Shown here piece after piece: positions 1 to 5,435 of a DNA stretch of 5,435 bases (the stretch's first letter is position 1; every line of letters starts with the position of its first letter). The notes under the pieces were generated by a model. The model made no database searches. It saw only the letters and a program-made list of their open reading frames with translations, and had not been told where the DNA came from. The translations under genes were made by a program, and so were the position numbers. This stretch comes from Flavobacteriaceae bacterium (GTDB taxonomy: Bacteria; Bacteroidota; Bacteroidia; Flavobacteriales; Flavobacteriaceae): positions 7,874-13,308 of the forward strand of contig PACY01000045.1 of NCBI GenBank assembly GCA_002700405.1, read 5' to 3'.

Positions 1-383
1 TCCATTTCACTTAGTCTATAGCTTTGTCTTCCCCACATTAAAGATTTCCCGCCTACATGATATCCTCTAATCCAATCAAAGCGTCTTACTTCATTATAAG
101 GGTGCTTTATGTCATCAACAAAAAAGTGTTCACAAACTGGGTCAGTCACATAACCTGTCCTATGCTGCTTATGTTTTCTTTCTTTTATCTCTGGGGTAAT
201 TCTTCCACCATTAGGCATATCCCATGGATCCAGATTTGCAGTATGATAGTCTTCAATATGTTTGATCATTCTACCTCTTTCAAGAACAAGAGTTTTTAGA
301 CCATTTTCACAAAGTTCTTTTGCAGCCCATCCACCAGTAATGCCTGTTCCAATTACAATAGCATCATAGTGTTGGTTAGTCAT
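1..383 (-). CDS. GMC-family FAD-dependent oxidoreductase, N-terminal part (3' end beyond left edge)
   Basis: The reverse strand reads 127 uninterrupted codons from the ATG at 383-381 to the window edge; the stop codon is outside. Residues 7-18 form a Rossmann beta strand and FAD dinucleotide motif (GTGITGG at 12-18). The acidic residue expected to bind the ADP ribose is E35, in VLERG. Residues 109-123 (HVGGKSLMWGRQSYR) match the N-terminal signature of glucose-methanol-choline oxidoreductases. Family members oxidise sugar or alcohol hydroxyls with FAD. Bacteroidota relatives run to roughly 550-570 residues, so only about a quarter is visible. No signal peptide precedes the FAD motif. In glucoside 3-dehydrogenase-type complexes a Tat-signal small subunit (gluconate dehydrogenase subunit 3 family) carries the catalytic subunit across; that is family knowledge, and no such gene lies between 384 and 489. 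It is divergent from the 490-4844 operon. Oxidation of a sugar C3 hydroxyl is inferred from context. Family confidence is high, substrate unknown. Confidence 0.9.
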   Translation of the reverse strand, partial: MTNQHYDAIVIGTGITGGWAAKELCENGLKTLVLERGRMIKHIEDYHTANLDPWDMPNGGRITPEIKERKHKQHRTGYVTDPVCEHFFVDDIKHPYNEVRRFDWIRGYHVGGKSLMWGRQSYRLSEM

Positions 384-447
384 ATAGTTTAGTTTAAATT
401 TAAAATTGCTAATCCTATCTAAATTAATTAATTTGCAAGGATAGATA

Positions 448-466
448 ATATTGTATAATACAATAT
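448..466. promoter_or_regulatory. Perfect 19-bp inverted repeat, candidate operator
   Basis: Arms ATATTGTAT (448-456) and ATACAATAT (458-466) are exact reverse complements around the single base A457. The repeat ends 23 bp before the operon's ATG at 490 and starts 64 bp upstream of the GMC start at 383, so one dimeric regulator bound here could affect both genes. The TTGTAT/ATACAA core loosely recalls operators of GntR-type repressors, but no regulator gene is in the window and the match is not specific. It could also form a weak AU hairpin in the leader RNA. AT-richness raises the chance of coincidence. Confidence 0.4.
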
Positions 467-484
467 ACAAAAATCAATATACAA
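461..484 (+). repeat. Direct repeat of CAATATACAA, two copies 14 bp apart
   Basis: CAATATACAA occurs at 461-470 and again at 475-484, separated by AAAT. The first copy overlaps the right arm of the 448-466 inverted repeat, so the half-site ATACAA appears at 458-463, 465-470 and 479-484, and its inverse TTGTAT at 451-456. The last copy ends 5 bp before the ATG at 490, where a bound protein would block initiation or transcription. The role as extra operator half-sites is inferred. Confidence 0.45.
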
Positions 485-489
485 TTTTT

Positions 490-1425
490 ATGAAACTTAT
501 GTATAGATATATTATTTGTTTGTTCTCTATAATACTTGTTTTTTCTTGTAATAATGCTGATAATAAGATTTCTAATTCAGAACCTTTTTTTAAAATATCA
601 TTAGCACAGTGGTCATTTAATAAAATGATAATTATAGATGGTAAGAACCCACTAGATTTTCCTAAGGAAGCTAAAAACCTTGGTTTTGAAGCAGTAGAGC
701 TGGTTTCACAGCTTTACTCAAAAAAAATTAAAGAAATAGGATTTGACAAGACCATTGATTCTTTGGTAATTAATTTATCGGAAAATAATGTGAAATGTTT
801 ACTTATTATGATTGATAAAGAGGGAGATTTAGCTCATCCAGAGGAGTCTGTAAGAGATAAGGCTGTAGAAAATCATAAGCGATGGGTTGATGCAGCAGCA
901 AGGCTAGGATGTCACTCCATTAGAGTCAATACTAACGGAACTATAATTGAAGATTTATGGCTAGATGCGGCTGAAGATGGTTTAAGAAAATTATCAACTT
1001 ATGCTGCTAGTAAAAATATTAATGTTATAGTGGAAAATCATGGAGGATTTTCATCTCAGCCTGAAAAATTAATGCAAGTGATTAATACATTAAATATGTC
1101 AAATTGTGGAACATTACCTGATTTTGGTAACTGGTGTATTAAACGGGTAAAAAAAACCAAGACTTGTGAAATTAAATATGAAGATTATTACAAAGGAATA
1201 GAGCTCATGATGCCAGCAGCGATGGCTTTAAGTGCAAAATCATATAATTTTGATAAGGATGGAAATGAAACTACAATCGATTATGTTAGGATGCTTCAAA
1301 TTGTAAAAAACTCTGGATATAATGGTTATATTGGTATTGAATATGAAGGAGAAAAACTTTCTGAGAAAGATGGAGTGATTGCCACAAGAGAGTTATTATT
1401 AAATGCTGCTAATAAATTAAAGTAA
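490..1425 (+). CDS. Lipoprotein sugar phosphate isomerase/epimerase-like TIM-barrel protein (AP endonuclease 2 fold)
   Basis: This 311-residue protein belongs to the xylose isomerase-like TIM-barrel family that includes hydroxypyruvate isomerase, IolE/IolI and lyases acting on 3-keto-glycosides. I start it at ATG 490 rather than the in-frame TTG at 451, because the ATG directly precedes a lipoprotein signal: M-K-L-M-Y-R, a hydrophobic run and the lipobox VFSC with Cys20. The extra 13 residues would spoil the signal, and the upstream DNA carries operator-like repeats. Barrel landmarks are SLAQWSF (37-43), an acidic strand end AVEL (E70), VENHGG (E182), PDFGNW (D211), SAKSYNF (248-254) and IGIEYEG (E284). 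E182, D211 and E284 fit three of the usual metal ligands; at the fourth, usually His, SAKSYNF has none. It is first in the operon, and its stop shares one base with the next start. A periplasmic, membrane-anchored isomerase, epimerase or keto-glycoside lyase is likely; the exact reaction is unknown. Confidence 0.85.
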   Translation: MKLMYRYIICLFSIILVFSCNNADNKISNSEPFFKISLAQWSFNKMIIIDGKNPLDFPKEAKNLGFEAVELVSQLYSKKIKEIGFDKTIDSLVINLSENNVKCLLIMIDKEGDLAHPEESVRDKAVENHKRWVDAAARLGCHSIRVNTNGTIIEDLWLDAAEDGLRKLSTYAASKNINVIVENHGGFSSQPEKLMQVINTLNMSNCGTLPDFGNWCIKRVKKTKTCEIKYEDYYKGIELMMPAAMALSAKSYNFDKDGNETTIDYVRMLQIVKNSGYNGYIGIEYEGEKLSEKDGVIATRELLLNAANKLK

Positions 1426-2564
1426 TGGCTGAAAAAATTAGATTAGGAATATTAGGAGGTGGAGGAAATTCACTTGTAGGTATATTGCATCGTATTGCTG
1501 CCTCAATGCATAATACGTATGATATTGTCGGAGGCGTGTTTAGTAGAGATATGAATAGTAATGCAGAATTTGCCAATAATATTGGAATTTCTTCAGATCG
1601 TGTATATGAGAATTGTGGCAGTATGATAGAAAAGGAATTAGGACTTCCTTCTGATAAGCGTATCCAAGCAGTTGCTATTTTAACTCCTAATTTTCTTCAT
1701 TATTCAATGGCAAAAAGTCTATTAGAAAACGGATTTCATGTAATATGTGAAAAACCTTTAACCACTACCTATCAACAGGCTAAAGAATTAAGATCATTAG
1801 TTAAGGAGTCTGGACTTGTTTTTGCAGTCACCTATACTTATACAGGTTATCCAACAATAAGAAAAATCCGTGAGATGATTTTAAATGGTGACATTGGAGA
1901 AGTGCAAAAGGTAGATGCTCAATATTATCAAGGCTGGATCAATCCAATTATTCATCAAAGCGATACAAGAATGGATACTTGGCGCTTAGACCCTGAAAAA
2001 TCTGGAATTAGCTGCTGTATTGGAGACATAGGCACACATGCTTTTGATATGCTAGAATACCTTACGCATCTTAAAATTGATAAAGTTTTAGCAGATTTAA
2101 ATTACTTGTATGACGATAATAAAATGGATATAGACGGATCGATTCTTATTAGATGTACCAATGGGGTAAAAGGTATTATTAGAGCAAGTCAAATTGCAAC
2201 AGGAGAGAATAATAATTTTGTAATTATGATTTATGGAAAAAAAGGTGGTATAAAATGGGAACAAGAAAATCCAAGAATTCTTCATTATATGCCTGAAGGT
2301 GAACAAGTTCAGGTGATAGAGTCAGATAAAATAAACACTAATTTATTATCAGAAGATGCTGTATTGCCACCCGGACATCCTGATGAAATTTTTGATGCCA
2401 TGGCCAATATCTATACTGGTGCAGCAAAAGCAATTAATAAAGAAGATTATAATGAAGGTGAATTTCCAACAATTATTGATGGGGTGAGGGGAATGAATTT
2501 TATTGAAAGTGTTGTGGAATCTCATAATAAAGGAAATGTCTGGATAAGTCTAGATAATAATTAA
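1425..2564 (+). CDS. Gfo/Idh/MocA family NAD(P)-dependent dehydrogenase, no signal peptide
   Basis: The 379-residue protein has the standard two-domain plan of the family. An N-terminal Rossmann domain starts at once with IRLGILGGGGNSLVG (5-19). The catalytic-lysine signature CEKPLT is at 108-113 (K110), and a C-terminal alpha/beta domain carries GDIGTHAFD (200-208), where D201 and H205 are the expected substrate-binding or catalytic residues. Length is normal. The nucleotide motif begins at residue 5, so there is no room for an export signal and the enzyme should be cytoplasmic. The ATG overlaps the previous stop (TAATG at 1423-1427), which suggests translational coupling. Family members oxidise or reduce sugar and inositol hydroxyls, often at C3 or C1. 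In this context a plausible job is reducing a 3-keto sugar after uptake, or oxidising a sugar to it. Cofactor preference and substrate cannot be read from the sequence. Confidence 0.93.
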   Translation: MAEKIRLGILGGGGNSLVGILHRIAASMHNTYDIVGGVFSRDMNSNAEFANNIGISSDRVYENCGSMIEKELGLPSDKRIQAVAILTPNFLHYSMAKSLLENGFHVICEKPLTTTYQQAKELRSLVKESGLVFAVTYTYTGYPTIRKIREMILNGDIGEVQKVDAQYYQGWINPIIHQSDTRMDTWRLDPEKSGISCCIGDIGTHAFDMLEYLTHLKIDKVLADLNYLYDDNKMDIDGSILIRCTNGVKGIIRASQIATGENNNFVIMIYGKKGGIKWEQENPRILHYMPEGEQVQVIESDKINTNLLSEDAVLPPGHPDEIFDAMANIYTGAAKAINKEDYNEGEFPTIIDGVRGMNFIESVVESHNKGNVWISLDNN

Positions 2565-2581
2565 AGAAAAATCGTATTAAA

Positions 2582-4054
2582 ATGGAAAACAAACCAAAAG
2601 ATATTAATAAGTCAAGACGTGAATTTTTGAAAAAATCTTCTGTAGCCTTTTTAGGTGTATCAATTCTCCCTAGTCATGTAATAGCAGGATTAGGTCATAC
2701 TGCTCCAAGTGATAAGCTAAATGTTGCTGGTATAGGAGTCGGAGGAATGGGAAGATGGAATCTTAAAAATATTAAGGATCAAAACATTGTAGCTCTTTGT
2801 GATGTAGATTGGAAATATGCAAATCGTTGTTTTGTTGAATATCCAGATGCAAAAACCTTTGAGGATTATAGGGTAATGCTTGATTCAATGGAGAAGGAAA
2901 TAGATGCAGTTCTTATTGCAACTCCAGATCATACACATTATGTTGCTGCAACAGATAGTATGAAAAGAGGCATGCATGTATATGTACAAAAACCTCTAAC
3001 ACATTCTGTATGGGAATCTCGTGAATTAACTAGACTTGCAAAGGAGACAGGTGTAGCAACTCAAATGGGGAATCAAGGTAATTCAAGTGATGATATGGCT
3101 AAAGTTTGTGAATGGATATGGAATGGTGAAATAGGTGAGGTAGAAAAAGTTGATGCTTGGACTAACAGACCTATTTGGCCTCAAGGACTTGAAAGACCTA
3201 CCGAGAGTGTAGCTACTCCAGAAACATTAGACTGGGATTTATTTATTGGTCCTGCACCATACAGACCTTATCATCCATCATATACTCCATGGAATTGGAG
3301 GGCATGGTGGGATTTTGGTACGGGTGCATTAGGTGATATGGGGTGTCACATTATTGACCCTGTATATAAGGCACTAGACTTAGGATTTCCATATGCATTT
3401 GAAGGAACCTCATCTCAAGTAAATACTGAGAGTGCTCCAATATCAGAAATGGTTACTTACTATTTTAATGAGCGACCAAGTAAAGGAAAAATAAACATGC
3501 CTAAGGTTAAGTTTACCTGGTATGATGGTGGACATAAACCAGAGCGTCCAAAAGGCATGAACCCTGGAAAGAATTTAGGAGATTGGGGTGGAGGTGCAAT
3601 TTTCCATGGAACTAAAGGAACTCTTGTTTGTGGTACTTATGCTAAAGATCCATTTATTATAGGAAGAGAGGATAATCCACCTGCTGTTACCAATGTATTA
3701 AGAAGAGTAGAAACTTCTCATGAAATGGATTGGATAAGAGCATGTAAAGAAAATAAAAATTCTAGGGTAGAGGCAACTTCTAATTTTTCATATTCAGGAC
3801 CATTAAATGAAGTAGTTGTCATGGGTAATCTAGCTATAAGACTCCAAGATCTTAAAAGAAGATTAGATTGGGATGCAGAGAATATGAGAATTACAAATAT
3901 TTCAGATTCTGATGAAATTAGTGTTGTTACAACTGATAAATTTGATATAATTGATGGTGATCCTAAATGGGATACACAATACACAAAAATAAATGCAAAA
4001 GAGGCTGCTAGCGAATATGTAAAACGTGCATATCGAAACGGCTGGAATTATTAA
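2582..4054 (+). CDS. Tat-exported Gfo/Idh/MocA family oxidoreductase
   Basis: This 490-residue protein opens with a twin-arginine signal: SRREFLKKSS at 11-20, then the hydrophobic run VAFLGVSILP (21-30), with likely cleavage shortly after the IAG around 34-36. Tat export suits a Rossmann enzyme that folds with its nucleotide before crossing the inner membrane, as in Zymomonas glucose-fructose oxidoreductase. The NAD(P) motif is GIGVGGMG (50-57). The lysine signature is VQKPLT (135-140), with Gln in place of the usual Glu before K137. A Trp-rich stretch (PWNWRAWWDF, 236-245) leads into GALGDMGCHIIDP (248-260), with D252 and H256 in the catalytic positions. At 490 residues it is longer than the preceding dehydrogenase because of the signal and inserts in the C-terminal domain. 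It lies 17 bp after the previous stop behind an A-rich leader. The likely role is periplasmic oxidation of a glycoside. A GH109-like NAD-dependent glycosidase is an alternative, but nothing seen favours it. Confidence 0.92.
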   Translation: MENKPKDINKSRREFLKKSSVAFLGVSILPSHVIAGLGHTAPSDKLNVAGIGVGGMGRWNLKNIKDQNIVALCDVDWKYANRCFVEYPDAKTFEDYRVMLDSMEKEIDAVLIATPDHTHYVAATDSMKRGMHVYVQKPLTHSVWESRELTRLAKETGVATQMGNQGNSSDDMAKVCEWIWNGEIGEVEKVDAWTNRPIWPQGLERPTESVATPETLDWDLFIGPAPYRPYHPSYTPWNWRAWWDFGTGALGDMGCHIIDPVYKALDLGFPYAFEGTSSQVNTESAPISEMVTYYFNERPSKGKINMPKVKFTWYDGGHKPERPKGMNPGKNLGDWGGGAIFHGTKGTLVCGTYAKDPFIIGREDNPPAVTNVLRRVETSHEMDWIRACKENKNSRVEATSNFSYSGPLNEVVVMGNLAIRLQDLKRRLDWDAENMRITNISDSDEISVVTTDKFDIIDGDPKWDTQYTKINAKEAASEYVKRAYRNGWNY

Positions 4055-4070
4055 AATAAATTAAAATAAG

Positions 4071-4844
4071 ATGAAGAATATATATTACATATTAACTATA
4101 ATCTCTATAAGCTTAGTTGTGGCTTGTTCAAATACAACAAAAGGTCAAGAAACAGCAGTGGCTGTGGAAAACAATACGCTTAGTGAAAAGGAAGCTGCTG
4201 ATGGATGGAAGCTTCTATTTGATGGTAAAACTTCAGATGGATGGAGAGGATATAAAAAAGAAACTTTTCCTACTGATTGGGAAATCACTGAAGCAGGAGA
4301 AATCTATATGAAAGCATCTGGTAGAGGAGAAGCAGGATCTTCAAATGGTGGCGATATTATATATGATCAGAAATTCTCAAACTTTCATGTAAAACTGGAA
4401 TGGAAAGTATCTGAGGGAGGAAATTCTGGAATATTTTACTTAGGTCAAGAAACACCTGAATTTGATTTTATTTGGAGAACAGCGCCTGAGATGCAAATAT
4501 TAGATAATGATAGACATCCTGATGCTTTTTTAGGAAAAGATGGAAATAGACAAGCAGGAGCATTATATGATCTTTATCCAGCAGTACCACAAAATGCAAA
4601 CAAGGCAGGTGAGTGGAACAAAATTGAAATCATAGTCTATAATGGCACAGTAATCCACAAACAAAATGGAGAGGTTGTGGTAGAATATCATCTATGGACT
4701 CCAAAATGGGAAGAGGATGTTTCTAGAAGTAAATTCCCTAATTTAAATAAAAATTGGGCTAATGTAGAGAAGGAAGGATTCTTTGGTCTTCAAGATCATG
4801 GAGATGATGTGTGGTTTAGAAATATAATGATTAGAGAATTGTAA
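4071..4844 (+). CDS. DUF1080 / 3-keto-disaccharide hydrolase-family lipoprotein
   Basis: This 257-residue protein has a lipoprotein signal: a hydrophobic N-terminus (MKNIYYILTIISISL) and the lipobox VVAC with Cys19. A short polar linker precedes a concanavalin-like jelly-roll domain (about 44-257). Family landmarks are DGWKLLFDGKTSDGW (44-58), the strand FHVKLEWKV with GGNSGIFYLG (105-125), APEMQILDN (138-146), QAGALYDL (161-168), GEWNKIEIIVYNG (180-192) and GFFGLQDHG (236-244), ending in WFRNIMIREL. Proteins of this family (PF06439) include lyases and hydratases that split 3-keto-glycosides through a 2-hydroxy-glucal-type intermediate. It ends the operon, 16 bp after the Tat dehydrogenase, behind an A-rich leader. 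The neighbours fit a model in which a dehydrogenase makes the 3-keto-glycoside and this lipoprotein cleaves it at the cell envelope. Family assignment is strong. Lyase versus hydratase activity and the substrate are not resolved. Confidence 0.92.
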   Translation: MKNIYYILTIISISLVVACSNTTKGQETAVAVENNTLSEKEAADGWKLLFDGKTSDGWRGYKKETFPTDWEITEAGEIYMKASGRGEAGSSNGGDIIYDQKFSNFHVKLEWKVSEGGNSGIFYLGQETPEFDFIWRTAPEMQILDNDRHPDAFLGKDGNRQAGALYDLYPAVPQNANKAGEWNKIEIIVYNGTVIHKQNGEVVVEYHLWTPKWEEDVSRSKFPNLNKNWANVEKEGFFGLQDHGDDVWFRNIMIREL

Positions 4845-4879
4845 GAATATAGGATAGTATAATTCACTGGAATATTATT
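4845..4879. other. Convergent 35-bp intergenic gap without a clear terminator
   Basis: The operon and the minus-strand arabinofuranosidase end 35 bp apart. The gap is AT-rich. The only pairing I see is a short imperfect stem (AATTC at 4861-4865 is nearly matched by GAAT at 4870-4873) and a distant GAATA/TATTC pair (4845-4849 and 4876-4880). Neither has a GC-rich stem with a T-run, so no intrinsic terminator is called. Confidence 0.5.
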
Positions 4880-5435
4880 CTAATTACTCTTAATATGAAC
4901 AATTGTCAAAGAGTGTGGCGGTAGTTCTGTAATACCATTTTTAAACCTTAGCTCTAACTCTTTAGGGGTCACTCGATTAGGATGCTCAATATCGTTGTAA
5001 CTATCAGTTGATTCACCCGTTAGGATTTTTGCCTTATATATCCCATTTAATAACTCATCTCCAATACTAATTTTGCATTTTAGGTTCTCTGAAGGATGAC
5101 GATTAACTAATGAAATTGCCCAGTTTTTACCTTTTTCATCAACTGTGGCAACAGCATCAATTACAGAAACTGAATCTTTATCATCGGTAAGTTTGCTTCC
5201 GCTTATATCAACATCGCTGATATATTCTTCAAGTTCATTCGCATACATTGCCATTGTATGGAAATGAGTACGCTTAACAACTCCTTTAGGATGTACATAA
5301 AGAGGTCCAGTCTGGTTCACCAGCGGAGCAATATTTGCCATATCAATATATTCAGAATTTCTCAGACATGAATTAAGAAATGAGGCGGAAAATAATGCGT
5401 CTGATAGATTATAAATTGAAGGATCTAGGCTTTTA
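4880..5435 (-). CDS. Alpha-L-arabinofuranosidase (GH51 type), C-terminal part (5' end beyond right edge)
   Basis: The minus strand is open from the right edge to the TAG at 4882-4880, giving 184 C-terminal residues. The Met at 5341 is internal: the reading frame continues upstream with matching family sequence, so it is not the start. Numbering from the first whole codon at the edge, residues 10-27 (LSDALFSASFLNSCLRNS) and 32-44 (MANIAPLVNQTGP), then LYVHPKGVVKRTHFH (45-59), are characteristic of GH51 arabinofuranosidases where the barrel passes into the C-terminal beta-sandwich. The end shows HPNRVTP (151-157) and ELPPHSLTIVHI (170-181), as in that domain. The catalytic glutamates and any signal peptide are outside the window. 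These enzymes release terminal alpha-L-arabinofuranose from arabinan, arabinoxylan, arabinogalactan or arabinosides. Being convergent, it is not in the same transcript as the operon, so a shared pathway is only suggested by proximity. Confidence 0.9.
   Translation of the reverse strand, partial: KSLDPSIYNLSDALFSASFLNSCLRNSEYIDMANIAPLVNQTGPLYVHPKGVVKRTHFHTMAMYANELEEYISDVDISGSKLTDDKDSVSVIDAVATVDEKGKNWAISLVNRHPSENLKCKISIGDELLNGIYKAKILTGESTDSYNDIEHPNRVTPKELELRFKNGITELPPHSLTIVHIKSN

Larger units (their letters stand above)
384..489. promoter_or_regulatory. Divergent intergenic control region
   Basis: This 106-bp, very AT-rich gap separates two divergent starts and must hold the promoters of both the GMC oxidoreductase and the four-gene operon, unless one gene is read from further away. 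For the plus strand, the best match to the Bacteroidota pattern (TTTG near -33, TAnnTTTG near -7) is ATTG at 405-408, then 20 bp, then TAATTTGC at 429-436. It is imperfect in both boxes. I found no good minus-strand match. The gap also holds the 448-466 inverted repeat and the 461-484 direct repeat listed separately, and two self-complementary AT-only stretches at 393-404 and 421-434. No Shine-Dalgarno sequence precedes either start, which is usual for this phylum. Confidence 0.4.

Noticed and set aside
57..299. Plus-strand open frame of 80 codons.
   Set aside because: It lies entirely antisense to the GMC oxidoreductase, whose reverse-strand translation has clear FAD and GMC motifs. The plus-strand product resembles nothing I recognise.
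393..434. Two AT-only palindromes (393-404 and 421-434) as separate operators.
   Set aside because: They contain only A and T in a very AT-rich spacer, so chance self-complementarity is likely. They are kept only as notes in the intergenic entry.
451..489. Alternative TTG start adding 13 residues to the isomerase-like lipoprotein.
   Set aside because: The added residues would bury the lipoprotein signal, and this DNA carries the inverted and direct repeats. ATG at 490 gives a compact signal with Cys20.
2097..2306. Minus-strand open frame of 69 codons inside the first dehydrogenase.
   Set aside because: It is a shadow of a well-conserved coding region, with no leader or family resemblance of its own.
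3718..3984. Minus-strand open frame of 88 codons inside the Tat dehydrogenase.
   Set aside because: It is antisense to a conserved gene, and its Ser/Leu-rich product looks like a frame shadow.
4117..4311. Plus-strand open frame of 64 codons overlapping the DUF1080 gene in another frame.
   Set aside because: It is a frame shadow of the lipoprotein gene, whose own frame shows the DUF1080 motifs.
5339..5341. ATG on the minus strand as the start of a 153-residue protein.
   Set aside because: The same frame is open upstream to the window edge and encodes conserved GH51 sequence, so this Met is internal to a truncated gene.

Overview
The window looks like an AT-rich (about one-third G+C by eye) chromosomal fragment from a Bacteroidota bacterium, most likely a flavobacterium. 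The clues are two short lipoprotein signals, A-rich leaders in place of Shine-Dalgarno sites, a Tat-exported Gfo/Idh/MocA protein, a DUF1080 lipoprotein and a GMC oxidoreductase of the type common in that phylum. The genus cannot be determined from the sequence.

Layout: positions 1-383 (minus strand) hold the first 127 codons of a GMC-family FAD oxidoreductase that runs off the left edge. A divergent 106-bp intergenic region (384-489) contains a perfect 19-bp inverted repeat and a 10-bp direct repeat. A tight four-gene plus-strand operon follows (490-4844): a lipoprotein TIM-barrel sugar isomerase/epimerase, a cytoplasmic-looking Gfo/Idh/MocA dehydrogenase, a Tat-signal Gfo/Idh/MocA dehydrogenase, and a DUF1080 (3-keto-disaccharide hydrolase) lipoprotein. 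The genes are joined by a 1-bp overlap and then gaps of 17 and 16 bp. A 35-bp convergent gap separates the operon from the C-terminal 184 residues of a GH51-type alpha-L-arabinofuranosidase on the minus strand (4880-5435), whose catalytic part lies beyond the right edge.

How the genes may work together: GMC or Gfo/Idh/MocA oxidoreductases, AP-endonuclease-2-like TIM barrels and DUF1080 proteins recur together in bacteria that break glycosidic bonds through 3-keto-sugar intermediates. One enzyme oxidises C3, others eliminate or hydrate across the glycosidic bond, and a dehydrogenase restores the hydroxyl. The cluster fits that scheme, with most steps predicted in the periplasm or on its membranes (two lipoproteins and one Tat substrate) and one dehydrogenase in the cytoplasm. 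The substrate is not readable from the sequence. The neighbouring arabinofuranosidase hints at an arabinose-containing plant or algal glycan or glycoside, but it may belong to a separate unit. No transporter, SusC/SusD pair, regulator, RNA gene, mobile element or CRISPR array is visible.
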